Assembly: GCA_022560715.1 (NCBI GenBank)
Contig: JADFSQ010000119.1
Location: 1 to 6,381, forward strand
Length of the DNA stretch: 6,381 nt
Direction: 5' to 3'
Source: Bacteroidota bacterium
GTDB lineage: Bacteria; Bacteroidota; Bacteroidia; Flavobacteriales; Flavobacteriaceae
Notes under the pieces: generated by a model
What the model was told of the DNA's origin: nothing
The model's input: only the letters and a program-made list of their open reading frames with translations
Databases searched by the model: none
Shown here: positions 1 to 6,233 of the stretch, piece after piece
Layout: each line of letters begins with the position of its first letter
Position numbering within the stretch: position 1 is the first letter of the stretch
Position numbers and translations under genes: made by a program

Positions 1-808
1 ATCAAAAACAGGAATATTTCCGTCATTTAGTGGACAAATTACTGCGGAAGTTCCGACACCGACTTACTCAGGAACATCAGATCCTGATGACGCATCTGTA
101 TCAATTAATCCATTTACAGGACAAGGACCTGGTCCAGGCGGAGCGGGACAAACCACTTCAGAAATTGAGGCAGATCGAGCAGGCGGCCCACCATCTATTA
201 GTACCTTTGCTACATTAAATCCAAGCGACAAGAGTGCTAGCATGACTTTGAGTAATGGTAATTTAACCGCAGATTGGCCAGATAGTAGTCGTGGAAGTGT
301 TCGAAGTACAGTTGGCGTTTCATCAAATAAATGGTATTGGGAGGCTGATGTAGACGTGATAAGTCAAAATGTATTTTTGGGAATGTCAACTAGCAGTGCT
401 TCTCTGTTTGCCCAATTTGAAGAAAATAAAATTTGGACAATAATGTTTACAGACGGCACCACTGGACCAGACGGCAACTCTCTAATATCGGGTACCGACG
501 AAGGAAGTTTTGTTGATTTCACTAGTTTAGCTGTTAGATATGGTGCAGGTGATTATATTAATGTTGCCTTTGATGCTGATACTGGTTCATTATGGTTTGC
601 TGGTAATGGAGTATGGATTGGTGGCGGAGATCCGGCAGCCGGAACTAGTCCTACATTTAGGGATGATTTATTAAAAGATAATGCTATGTTTGCTAAAATT
701 GGCTCTGGCAGTGATAACCGAAGCTGGACTGTTACTGCGAATTTTGGTGCATCGGCATTTCATGATACAGTTCCAACAGGATTTATATCTGGATTAGGAA
801 CTCTGTAA
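1..808 (+). CDS. SPRY/lectin-like protein, probably phage tail-associated; 5' partial
   Basis: The reading frame is open from base 2 to the TAA at 806-808, giving 268 visible residues. The ATG at 242 is therefore internal, and the true start lies outside the window. Residues 1-65 or so are rich in Pro, Gly, Ser and Thr and look like a linker. From residue 69 (FATLNP, then TLSNGNLT) the sequence follows the pattern of SPRY/B30.2-type beta-sandwich domains. It has WYWE at 111-114, a VAFDADTGSLWFAGNGVW stretch near 188-205, and a closing NFG...PTGF at 247-261. Such domains often end large structural or tail-fibre-like proteins in marine phages, where they are thought to bind surfaces; that role here is inference. 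It converges with the next gene, the two stop codons being two bases apart. The codon choice and higher GC in the first 240 bases do not resemble the flavobacterial genes further right. An adhesin or other extracellular protein of a bacterium remains possible. Confidence 0.72.
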   Translation, partial: SKTGIFPSFSGQITAEVPTPTYSGTSDPDDASVSINPFTGQGPGPGGAGQTTSEIEADRAGGPPSISTFATLNPSDKSASMTLSNGNLTADWPDSSRGSVRSTVGVSSNKWYWEADVDVISQNVFLGMSTSSASLFAQFEENKIWTIMFTDGTTGPDGNSLISGTDEGSFVDFTSLAVRYGAGDYINVAFDADTGSLWFAGNGVWIGGGDPAAGTSPTFRDDLLKDNAMFAKIGSGSDNRSWTVTANFGASAFHDTVPTGFISGLGTL

Positions 809-810
809 AA

Positions 811-1221
811 TTATTGGCGACCTTGCCAAAAATGATGCGATTTTGCTTTTTCTTCAGCGGTGATTTTTGTTCTATTTTCAACAGGTTCTAAATGTTCTGG
901 AAGATCAATTCTATCCACGTCAAATCCAACTTGTCTACCATAAAAGATATTGGTAATATTAGGTACTTGGATAATAACGTATCTGTCGTTATAATCTTCT
1001 TCTAACTCAGCTTCAATCGCCGATTTAATTTCTTCGAAATTGTTCTTACCCATATCGCGCACCATAATACAAATCTGGTGAGCTTCACTTGTTGGCTCGC
1101 GATGCCTTGGCTGCCTATCCGGATCTGCTTTACGAAAAACTTCATTAAATAAGGCTAGATGTCCGTCATTTAACGGATTAAATCGTCCTAAAATCTGTGC
1201 TGTTGGTTTTGTGTTATCCAT
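811..1221 (-). CDS. Nucleotidyltransferase-like protein (NMN adenylyltransferase/cytidylyltransferase fold)
   Basis: This 136-residue protein starts at an ATG with a good Shine-Dalgarno sequence (AAGGA, 5 bases upstream). Residues 12-21, [10 protein letters not shown], match the nucleotide-binding loop of the HxGH nucleotidyltransferase superfamily, which transfers AMP or CMP from ATP or CTP to a phosphorylated substrate such as NMN. Further family-like blocks are ICIMVRD (50-56) and [11 protein letters not shown] (86-96). Two features are odd. The first His of HxGH is Asn (N-D-G-H), and the usual C-terminal ISxTxxR motif is only weakly present as ITAEEKAK (120-127), without the Arg. There is also a charged insert at about residues 32-47. 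It may therefore have weak, altered or no catalysis. The gene overlaps the upstream agmatinase-like gene by 8 bases, so the two are probably translated together. The fold assignment is fairly secure; the substrate is unknown. Confidence 0.7.
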   Translation of the reverse strand: MDNTKPTAQILGRFNPLNDGHLALFNEVFRKADPDRQPRHREPTSEAHQICIMVRDMGKNNFEEIKSAIEAELEEDYNDRYVIIQVPNITNIFYGRQVGFDVDRIDLPEHLEPVENRTKITAEEKAKSHHFWQGRQ

Positions 1222-1336
1222 TTGATTCCTTCTTCGACGCTATCATGCTGAGATAGGTCCAAATAATTGTGGCGCCTGCAACGGCTGTAATCTGTGCGTG
1301 ATCATAGGCTGGCGCTACTTCAACTAAATCCATACC
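1214..1336 (-). CDS. Agmatinase/arginase-family (ureohydrolase) C-terminal fragment
   Basis: Reading minus from 1336 to the TAA at 1214-1216 gives 40 residues beginning [20 protein letters not shown]. This matches the conserved end of the ureohydrolase family (G-[MLF]-D-[LV]-V-E-V-x-P-x-Y-D-H, then I-T-A-x-A-G-A), which covers agmatinase, arginase and guanidino-acid hydrolases. These are manganese enzymes releasing urea from agmatine, arginine or related substrates. The metal-binding motifs lie further upstream in the family and are absent here. Only the tail is present because the frame meets lepB sequence at about 1336. The stop lies inside the start of the nucleotidyltransferase gene (ATGGATAA), so the two form a coupled pair in their original genome. 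GC over 1220-1320 is near 50 percent, higher than in the genes to the right. The family call is solid; the exact substrate is not. Confidence 0.72.
   Translation of the reverse strand, partial: GMDLVEVAPAYDHAQITAVAGATIIWTYLSMIASKKESNG
1227..1231 (-). promoter_or_regulatory. Shine-Dalgarno site of the nucleotidyltransferase gene
   Basis: On the minus strand AAGAAGGA precedes the ATG, with AAGGA 5 bases upstream of it and lying inside the agmatinase-like tail. It supports the ATG at 1219-1221 as the start. It also contrasts with the genes right of 1340, none of which has such a site, as is usual in Bacteroidota. Confidence 0.6.
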
Positions 1337-1339
1337 AAC
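1320..1339. other. Junction between flavobacterial chromosome and unrelated DNA
   Basis: Reading minus, the same bases serve as the end of lepB (GWYGFS then TGA) and, in another frame, as the agmatinase stretch (V)GMDLVE. Flavobacterial LepB proteins normally continue after GWYGFS with a basic tail; here the frame stops at once. The stretch GTTGGTATGGATTTAGT (minus, 1339-1323) is what both parent genes could have carried, so the join falls within up to about 17 shared bases. This fits an assembly chimera on a short overlap or, less likely, microhomology-mediated recombination. Confidence 0.65.
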
Positions 1340-2891
1340 CCAATAATACAACCAAAAACGGAATTAAATAAGATACGCGTTTACCACTACCGTGTACAGT
1401 TGAAAACACACGATCCCAACGAATTTTCCAATTTTTTATACCATTGTTAATACCGTCAATACTCATCCATATAAATACGGGTTTGCCAACAACATGATTG
1501 AAAGGTACAAATCCCCAAAACCGTGCATCAATAGAGTTATGACGATTGTCTCCCATCATCCAATAGTAATCTTGTTTAAAAGTATATGTGTTAGATAACT
1601 TACCATTAATATAAATCTGGTTTCCTTCAATTCGCAAATCATTACGCTCATATTCAGTTATTACTCGCTTATAGAGTGGTAAAACTTCAAGATTAATATC
1701 TATGGTTTTTCCAGCTTCTGGAATATAAATCGGACCGAAAAAATCAACATTCCAGTTGTAATTTGGATTGTGAGGAAATATTTTTGAATTCCTTAAACCT
1801 TGTGTTTCTAAAATAGGAGTAGCACTTAAAACATTAGGATGATTCTTAAACTTTTTTATGGTTTCGTCACCAATAGCTACAAATTTATAAGTGTTTTGAT
1901 TATTTATGATACCAAATGGATCAGTTATTTTATACAGATCGTACATTTGTTTTATGTTAAACTGATTGGTTTTAGGCTGCACATAATATGAAAATTGTAT
2001 TTCGGCACGATCTGGCAATTCATTCTTTTTACCATTAATATATACGTATCCATTTCGAACTTCGAGTGAATCTCCAGCAATACCAACACAGCGCTTTACA
2101 AGGTTGGTTTTTTTATCTATTGGTTTGTAGTAGTTTCTGTCTGGAAAGAAATTATTCATATCCAACAAGGTATCTACAGGTTGATTAAATACCACAATCT
2201 CGTTGCGTTTTATTTTTTGAAAACCTGGAAGCCTCAAATATGGCAACTGTAATTTGTTTAGCCATGAGGTTTTTCTTTTAGTGAAATCATCATTGAATAG
2301 GTATGATTTCTTTTTCAAAACAGGAATTGTATCGTGTACCATTGGTGCAGCCACAGTTGTCATAGGTACTCTTGAACCATAATGAAATTTACTTACAAAC
2401 AGAAAATCGCCAACCAACAATGATTTTTCTAAAGAAGAAGACGGAATAACATAAGGCTGAATAAAATAAGTATGTACAAGTGTTGCAGCAACTATGGCAA
2501 AGAGTATTGAACTCACCCAATCTCCAGATGCACTTTTAGGATGAAGGCTTCTGTTTTCTATGTATTTAGCATCAGTAAAGTAATTAATGTAGTAGTTATA
2601 TAAACCAAAAGTAACAACAGCTAAAAAGGTGTCTAAAGATGTATTCTTACCAAAACTACGAGCAGTTTCTACCCATACTACAGGAAACATAATAAGGTTG
2701 ATAATCGGTAAGAAAAGTAAAATCGTCCACCAAGGTGAGCGATTAATAATCTTCATTAATATAAAAGCATTATATACAGGAACAAATGCTTCCCAAGGTT
2801 GTCGACCTGCTTTAATATATAATTTCCACGTGCCTAATCCATGCACAACTTGAATTATTAAGAAAAATATAAACCATTGTATCAATGTCAT
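1320..2891 (-). CDS. lepB: Signal peptidase I, long Bacteroidota form, C-terminal end cut at junction
   Basis: Type I signal peptidase (family S26) is a membrane serine protease that removes signal peptides from exported proteins at the outer face of the inner membrane. The 523 residues start with a hydrophobic module (segments near 1-22, 54-74 and 84-104) resembling DUF5684-type N-termini of flavobacterial LepB. A further membrane segment lies at about 126-146, just before the catalytic site. Box B is [14 protein letters not shown] (149-162) with nucleophile Ser153. The general-base Lys266 lies in [12 protein letters not shown], and box E is [16 protein letters not shown] (445-460). A long insert, typical of the phylum, lies between boxes D and E. 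A last hydrophobic segment, 507-521, runs into the stop. Residue 154 is Leu where Met is usual. The frame stops at TGA 1320-1322, inside the junction, so probably a few basic C-terminal residues are replaced or lost; the catalytic parts are intact. The ATG start gives the usual MTL-QWF-FF beginning. Confidence 0.93.
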   Translation of the reverse strand: MTLIQWFIFFLIIQVVHGLGTWKLYIKAGRQPWEAFVPVYNAFILMKIINRSPWWTILLFLPIINLIMFPVVWVETARSFGKNTSLDTFLAVVTFGLYNYYINYFTDAKYIENRSLHPKSASGDWVSSILFAIVAATLVHTYFIQPYVIPSSSLEKSLLVGDFLFVSKFHYGSRVPMTTVAAPMVHDTIPVLKKKSYLFNDDFTKRKTSWLNKLQLPYLRLPGFQKIKRNEIVVFNQPVDTLLDMNNFFPDRNYYKPIDKKTNLVKRCVGIAGDSLEVRNGYVYINGKKNELPDRAEIQFSYYVQPKTNQFNIKQMYDLYKITDPFGIINNQNTYKFVAIGDETIKKFKNHPNVLSATPILETQGLRNSKIFPHNPNYNWNVDFFGPIYIPEAGKTIDINLEVLPLYKRVITEYERNDLRIEGNQIYINGKLSNTYTFKQDYYWMMGDNRHNSIDARFWGFVPFNHVVGKPVFIWMSIDGINNGIKNWKIRWDRVFSTVHGSGKRVSYLIPFLVVLLGWYGFS

Positions 2892-2952
2892 AATTGAAGT
2901 ATTTTGTTAGTTAGTAATAAAGTGACTTTTTATGTTACAAATTGAAAATATC

Positions 2953-3657
2953 TTAACCAATATTTAACACATCGTTCATAGTAAAGACCCCTTTTTTGTT
3001 CAATAGCCATTCGGCTGCAATAATTGCACCTAAAGCAAATCCATCTCTACTATGTGCTATGTGTTTTATTTTTATAGCATCTACTTTAGATTCGTAATTA
3101 ATACTATGTGTTCCAGAAATATTTTCGATGCGTTTTGCTTCAATAGGAATTTCATTGGCGTTGTTGGTTGCTCCTAATTTCCAATTTTTATAATTAGAAT
3201 TTTTTATAATTCCTTCAGCTAACGTAATTGCCGTTCCGCTTGGTGCATCTAATTTTTGAGTATGGTGAATTTCTTCTATACTCACATTATATTGCGATAA
3301 ATTTGCCATCATTTTCGCTAAATATTTATTCAGTTCAAAAAAGATATTCACTCCTAAACTAAAATTTGAAGCATAGATGAAAGCACCATTTTTTGCTGCA
3401 CATAAATCAACAATACTATCATAATCGTTTAACCAACCGGTTGTCCCAGAAATAACAGGAATACCATGTTGCAAACAATTAGAAATATTTGCAACTGCTG
3501 CACTTGGCACACTAAAATCTATTGCAATATCTGCTATAGCTATATCGTATTTCTTTGTGTTTTCATCTACTTTTAAAACAATATCATGACCACGTTGTAA
3601 AGCAATTTGCTCTATAACCTTTCCCATTTTTCCGTAGCCAAGTAATGCTATTTTCAT
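2953..3657 (-). CDS. dapB: 4-hydroxy-tetrahydrodipicolinate reductase
   Basis: This enzyme reduces hydroxy-tetrahydrodipicolinate with NAD(P)H in the cytoplasm, a step to meso-diaminopimelate (peptidoglycan) and lysine. The 234 residues match the shorter Bacteroidota form (the E. coli enzyme is about 273). The Rossmann loop is GYGKMGK at 7-13. SGTTGW (70-75) and ASNFSLGVN (96-104) are the family's cofactor and substrate blocks. The catalytic region is EEIHHTQKLDAPSGTA (128-143), with His131 as general acid/base and Lys135 in the position of the E. coli catalytic Lys. DGFALGA near 205-211 belongs to the conserved C-terminal part. It lies 155 bases behind the DUF5683 gene and 61 bases ahead of lepB on the same strand, so it may be co-transcribed with lepB. 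No Shine-Dalgarno sequence is visible; the ATG places the Rossmann strand at the very N-terminus, as usual. Confidence 0.96.
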   Translation of the reverse strand: MKIALLGYGKMGKVIEQIALQRGHDIVLKVDENTKKYDIAIADIAIDFSVPSAAVANISNCLQHGIPVISGTTGWLNDYDSIVDLCAAKNGAFIYASNFSLGVNIFFELNKYLAKMMANLSQYNVSIEEIHHTQKLDAPSGTAITLAEGIIKNSNYKNWKLGATNNANEIPIEAKRIENISGTHSINYESKVDAIKIKHIAHSRDGFALGAIIAAEWLLNKKGVFTMNDVLNIG

Positions 3658-3745
3658 ATTTTTTTATCCCAATCAACGGGACGTTTTTTTACAATTTTAT
3701 TTATATGATATGTACTATTTAGTTTAATTGTTAACTAAAAATAAA

Positions 3746-3788
3746 TCTTATGTCTTTTGTCTTTAAGCAAAGCGGTCTTATATCTTTT
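3746..3788. repeat. Imperfect direct repeat between DUF5683 gene and dapB
   Basis: TCTTATGTCTTTT (3746-3758) recurs as TCTTATATCTTTT (3776-3788), 12 of 13 bases the same, with another TGTCTTT copy beginning between them at 3757. Read on the minus strand, the units are AAAAGAYATAAGA. It lies in the 155-base gap (3658-3812) between two minus-strand genes. I see no strong hairpin terminator and no convincing promoter in this gap. The repeat may be a dispersed intergenic element of the host or simple drift of A/T-rich DNA. Confidence 0.45.
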
Positions 3789-3812
3789 ATTGAATAACAT
3801 TGGTTTATATTT

Positions 3813-4415
3813 CTAAAATTGAAAATTTAAAGTTAATCCTAAATTTGTAGTTGCATCTAATTCATTAAACTTAAAATGAGGTTTTAAAGCTAAATTTTTA
3901 TCTACATTAAATTGTAATAAATGTGCATCAACATTTGCATCAATAATATTTAAGGCATAGATACCTATGGTTATTAAAAGCGAAATTTCTCTATTTCTGC
4001 TTAATGTACGCTGTGCCCTGATAAGAGCGGAGTTAGATATTTGTGGCGATGCTAATGCGTTGCCTTGACTATCAGTTCCCCAAAATTCATCATTATCAAA
4101 ACCAGCAAGCCTATTTTTAAATGCATCACGATAACGGTTGTATTCATTATTGTTATCTATATAAAAATAAATTCCTGTACCAAGAGCAGCATATACTACT
4201 GGGATTTTCCAATATTTTTTATTATATGCTTGTCCTAATCCTGGAAGAATTGCCGAATAAAATGCAGCTTTTGCAGGAGACAAAGGGTTTATTGGTGGTC
4301 TGGATGTTGAATCTAAAATAACAATGTTTTCTCCCAATTCTCCTTCAATATTGTTTTCTTGAGCATAAGTGATAATAGGTAATAGTAATAATATTAAGAG
4401 GAGTTTACTTTGCAC
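3813..4415 (-). CDS. DUF5683 domain-containing envelope protein
   Basis: The protein has 200 residues and its function is not known. Residues 1-18 form a signal peptide (hydrophobic LLLILLLLPIITYA, likely cleavage after Ala18 before QE). The DUF5683 hallmark follows: SPAKAAFYSAILPGLGQAYN (46-65), then KKYWKIPVVYAALGTG (66-81). A second hydrophobic stretch (145-158) leads into IIDANVDAHL (157-166). The chain ends in alternating hydrophobic residues and a terminal Phe (LGLTLNFQF), a pattern seen in outer-membrane strands; this is only suggestive. The start is a GTG at 4413-4415. Upstream in this frame a stop codon appears within six codons and there is no ATG, and only this start keeps the whole signal peptide. 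It overlaps the end of parB by 11 bases, so it is very likely translated from the parAB message. Its constant place behind parB in this phylum hints at a link to envelope or division, but no role is proven. Confidence 0.88.
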   Translation of the reverse strand: MQSKLLLILLLLPIITYAQENNIEGELGENIVILDSTSRPPINPLSPAKAAFYSAILPGLGQAYNKKYWKIPVVYAALGTGIYFYIDNNNEYNRYRDAFKNRLAGFDNDEFWGTDSQGNALASPQISNSALIRAQRTLSRNREISLLITIGIYALNIIDANVDAHLLQFNVDKNLALKPHFKFNELDATTNLGLTLNFQF

Positions 4416-5304
4416 GTTGAACCAATTTTTTTATTCTATTAAAATCTTCTTCCGAATGAAATGGGATAGTAATTTTACCACTTCCATTCTTTGAAATTTT
4501 AACGTTTATTCTTTGTCCAAAGTATTCAGAAATCGTTGCAATGCTATCTTTAACATAATTTGGGATATTTTCTTGTCTCGGAGTAGAAATGGCATTGTGT
4601 TCTTTGTAATTCTTTACGAGTTGCTCGGTTTGACGAACCGATAATTTTTGCGAGAGTATTTTTTCGTATATCTCTAACTGTTTATTCTGGTCTTCAACAT
4701 TAATTATAGCACGACCATGTCCCATTGAAATAAAACCATCTCTCATTCCTGTTTGGATGATTGGGTCGAGTTTTAACAAACGTAAATAGTTGGAAATTGT
4801 AGAGCGTTTTTTTCCCACTCTAATACTCATTTGTTCTTGAGTGAGTTTAATATCATCAATTAAACGTTGGTATGATAAGGCAATTTCTATGGCATCTAAA
4901 TCTTGCCTTTGAATATTTTCAACCAAAGCCATTTCTAACATTTCCTGATCGTTTGCAATGCGTATATACGAAGGAATGGTTTTTAAATCAATAAATTTTG
5001 AAGCTCTTAAACGACGCTCTCCTGAAACCAATTGGTATGTGTTAAATCCTGTTTTTCGTACCGTAATTGGCTGAATAACTCCAAGCTCTTTAATAGATGA
5101 GGCTAATTCTCGTAAGGATTCTTCATTAAAATTAGTTCGAGGTTGAAAAGGGTTTATTTCGATTGAATCTATAGGTAACTCAATAATGTTACCAATTACT
5201 TTATCGGCATTTTTATCTTTAATCGATTGTATATCGTTTGAAGGATCTTGTAAAAGAGCAGACAAGCCTCTTCCAAGTACTTGCTTTTGAGTTGCCTTTG
5301 CCAT
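4405..5304 (-). CDS. parB: Chromosome-partitioning protein ParB (CTP-dependent DNA clamp)
   Basis: ParB binds parS sites near the replication origin, loads as a CTP-dependent sliding clamp and, with ParA, moves the origins apart. In 299 residues it shows the full order. The N-terminal ParA-contact motif is LGRGLSALL (10-18). The ParB/Srx CTPase domain has NPFQPRTNF (51-59), GERRLRA (95-101, CTP-binding C motif) and ENIQRQDL (129-136, phosphate motif). A helix-turn-helix lies in about 155-179 (TQEQMSIRVGKKRSTISNY), followed by MGHGRAI (194-200). The C-terminal dimerisation part is about 250-299. All key residues appear intact, and the length is normal. The start ATG overlaps the parA stop by one base (TAATG), so translation is coupled. 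The 3' end overlaps the GTG start of the DUF5683 gene. The close chromosomal context and full HTH argue against a plasmid-type or nuclease-type ParB. Confidence 0.96.
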   Translation of the reverse strand: MAKATQKQVLGRGLSALLQDPSNDIQSIKDKNADKVIGNIIELPIDSIEINPFQPRTNFNEESLRELASSIKELGVIQPITVRKTGFNTYQLVSGERRLRASKFIDLKTIPSYIRIANDQEMLEMALVENIQRQDLDAIEIALSYQRLIDDIKLTQEQMSIRVGKKRSTISNYLRLLKLDPIIQTGMRDGFISMGHGRAIINVEDQNKQLEIYEKILSQKLSVRQTEQLVKNYKEHNAISTPRQENIPNYVKDSIATISEYFGQRINVKISKNGSGKITIPFHSEEDFNRIKKLVQRAK

Positions 5305-6071
5305 TAATCTGTATTTTTATTGATAATTTCTTTAGCCAAACTTAAGTAATTCGCAGCACCTTTACTACTTACGTTATAATTAATTATGCTTTCGCCAAAA
5401 CTTGGTGCTTCGCCTAAACTCACATTGCGCTGTATAATGGTTTTAAAAACCATATCGTCAAAATGTTTTTGAACTTCTTCAACCACTTGGTTTGAAAGCC
5501 GCAAACGAGAATCGTACATGGTAAGTAATAAACCTTCAATATCGAGTTCGGGATTGTGTATTTTTTGAATGCTTTTAATTGTGTTTAAAAGTTTACCGAG
5601 ACCTTCTAAAGCAAAATATTCACACTGTATAGGAATCATTACAGCATCAGCAGCCGTCAGTGCATTTAGAGTAATCAAGCCAAGCGAAGGCGCACAATCT
5701 ATTATAATATAATCATAAGCCGATTTTAGATGTGTAATCGCTTTTTTAAGCATATATTCACGATCTTCTTTATCAACGAGTTCAATTTCTATGGCTACTA
5801 AATCTATATGAGAAGGAATAATATCTACATTAGGAGCACTGGTTTTAACAATACATTCTTCTGCCGAACTTGAATGTTCTAATAATTGGTAAGTCCCATT
5901 TTCAATAGAGTTAACATCAACGCCAAGACCTGACGTTGCATTAGCTTGTGGATCGGCATCGATAAGTAATACTTTTTTTTCGAGTACGCCAAGTGAAGCG
6001 GAAAGATTAACCGAAGTTGTTGTTTTTCCGACGCCTCCTTTTTGATTGGCAATTGCAATGATTTTACCCAT
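5304..6071 (-). CDS. parA: Chromosome-partitioning ATPase ParA (Soj family)
   Basis: ParA is a P-loop ATPase that binds the nucleoid as an ATP dimer and is released when ParB stimulates hydrolysis, giving directed movement of ParB-parS complexes. The deviant Walker A motif is KGGVGKTTTS (11-20), with signature Lys11 and catalytic Lys16. The Walker A' region is LLIDADPQANAT (36-45). Walker B is YIIIDCAPSLG (121-131), with Asp125. The 255-residue length and the lack of an N-terminal HTH place it with small chromosomal Soj-type ParAs and not with the longer plasmid type Ia proteins. The ATG gives the canonical MGKIIAIANQKGG start. It is first in the cluster and its stop overlaps the parB start. 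The 5' leader carries an inverted repeat (6084-6107). No Shine-Dalgarno sequence is seen. The gene lies 162 bases behind the preceding gene, so it probably has its own promoter. Confidence 0.97.
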   Translation of the reverse strand: MGKIIAIANQKGGVGKTTTSVNLSASLGVLEKKVLLIDADPQANATSGLGVDVNSIENGTYQLLEHSSSAEECIVKTSAPNVDIIPSHIDLVAIEIELVDKEDREYMLKKAITHLKSAYDYIIIDCAPSLGLITLNALTAADAVMIPIQCEYFALEGLGKLLNTIKSIQKIHNPELDIEGLLLTMYDSRLRLSNQVVEEVQKHFDDMVFKTIIQRNVSLGEAPSFGESIINYNVSSKGAANYLSLAKEIINKNTD

Positions 6072-6083
6072 TAAATGATTTGG

Positions 6084-6107
6084 TTTTAGATAAAAACTTA
6101 TCTTAAA
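6084..6107 (-). promoter_or_regulatory. Inverted repeat in the parA leader
   Basis: Arms TTTTAGATAA (6084-6093) and TTATCTTAAA (6098-6107) pair at 9 of 10 positions around a 4-base AAAC loop. The core AGATAA/TTATCT is perfect. It ends 12 bases upstream of the parA ATG, so it could be an operator for autoregulation or an RNA hairpin near the start. It is entirely A/T-rich apart from one pair in each arm, so chance is a real alternative. Confidence 0.35.
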
Positions 6108-6184
6108 AAACTATAGAAAAGTTCAGCGTAAAAATACAATTAATTGTGGGTTATAAAAACGGAACTTGTTAACAGATGGTCAAC

Positions 6185-6214
6185 AAAAAAGACGGTTGTT
6201 TAAACCGTCTTTTT
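6185..6214 (-). terminator. Rho-independent terminator behind the M16-like gene
   Basis: Stem GACGGTT (6191-6197) pairs with AACCGTC (6203-6209) over a 5-base loop. On the minus strand it is followed by six T (complement of 6185-6190). On the plus strand it is followed by five T (6210-6214), so it could work in both directions. It begins 20-25 bases after the stop of the minus-strand gene at 6234, the expected place to end that transcript and separate it from parA. Confidence 0.8.
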
Positions 6215-6233
6215 GCTTTAATTAATATAATAA

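Noticed and set aside
30..218. A 62-codon open frame on the plus strand starting ATGGACAAATTA-like sequence
   Set aside because: ATG is absent at base 30 (the codon is GTG), and the frame competes with the long frame open from base 2 to 808, whose downstream domain is recognisable. It is a shadow in another frame.
242..808. The ATG at 242 as the start of the SPRY-like gene
   Set aside because: The frame stays open to base 2, the conserved-looking FATLNP stretch lies before 242, and no Shine-Dalgarno sequence precedes this ATG.
2822..2837. CACGTG core at 2827-2832 as a parS site for ParB
   Set aside because: Only the central six bases and two T on one side fit the parS pattern; the right flank does not mirror the left. 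It lies in lepB coding sequence. No good parS site is visible in the window, which is acceptable since ParB acts at a distance.
2629..2853. Plus-strand open frame of 74 codons opposite lepB
   Set aside because: It is antisense to the well-conserved membrane module of lepB and resembles nothing known. The same holds for the plus-strand frame at 4121-4321 opposite the DUF5683 gene.
3661..3698. Possible terminator on the plus strand (CCC/GGG pair then a T run)
   Set aside because: The stem is only four base pairs with a seven-base loop, and no plus-strand gene ends there.
6129..6136. TATTTTTA (minus strand) as the -7 box of a Bacteroidota parA promoter
   Set aside because: It is close to TAnnTTTG but lacks the final G, and no TTG-type -33 box is found at a suitable distance. 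A/T-rich DNA gives such matches often.
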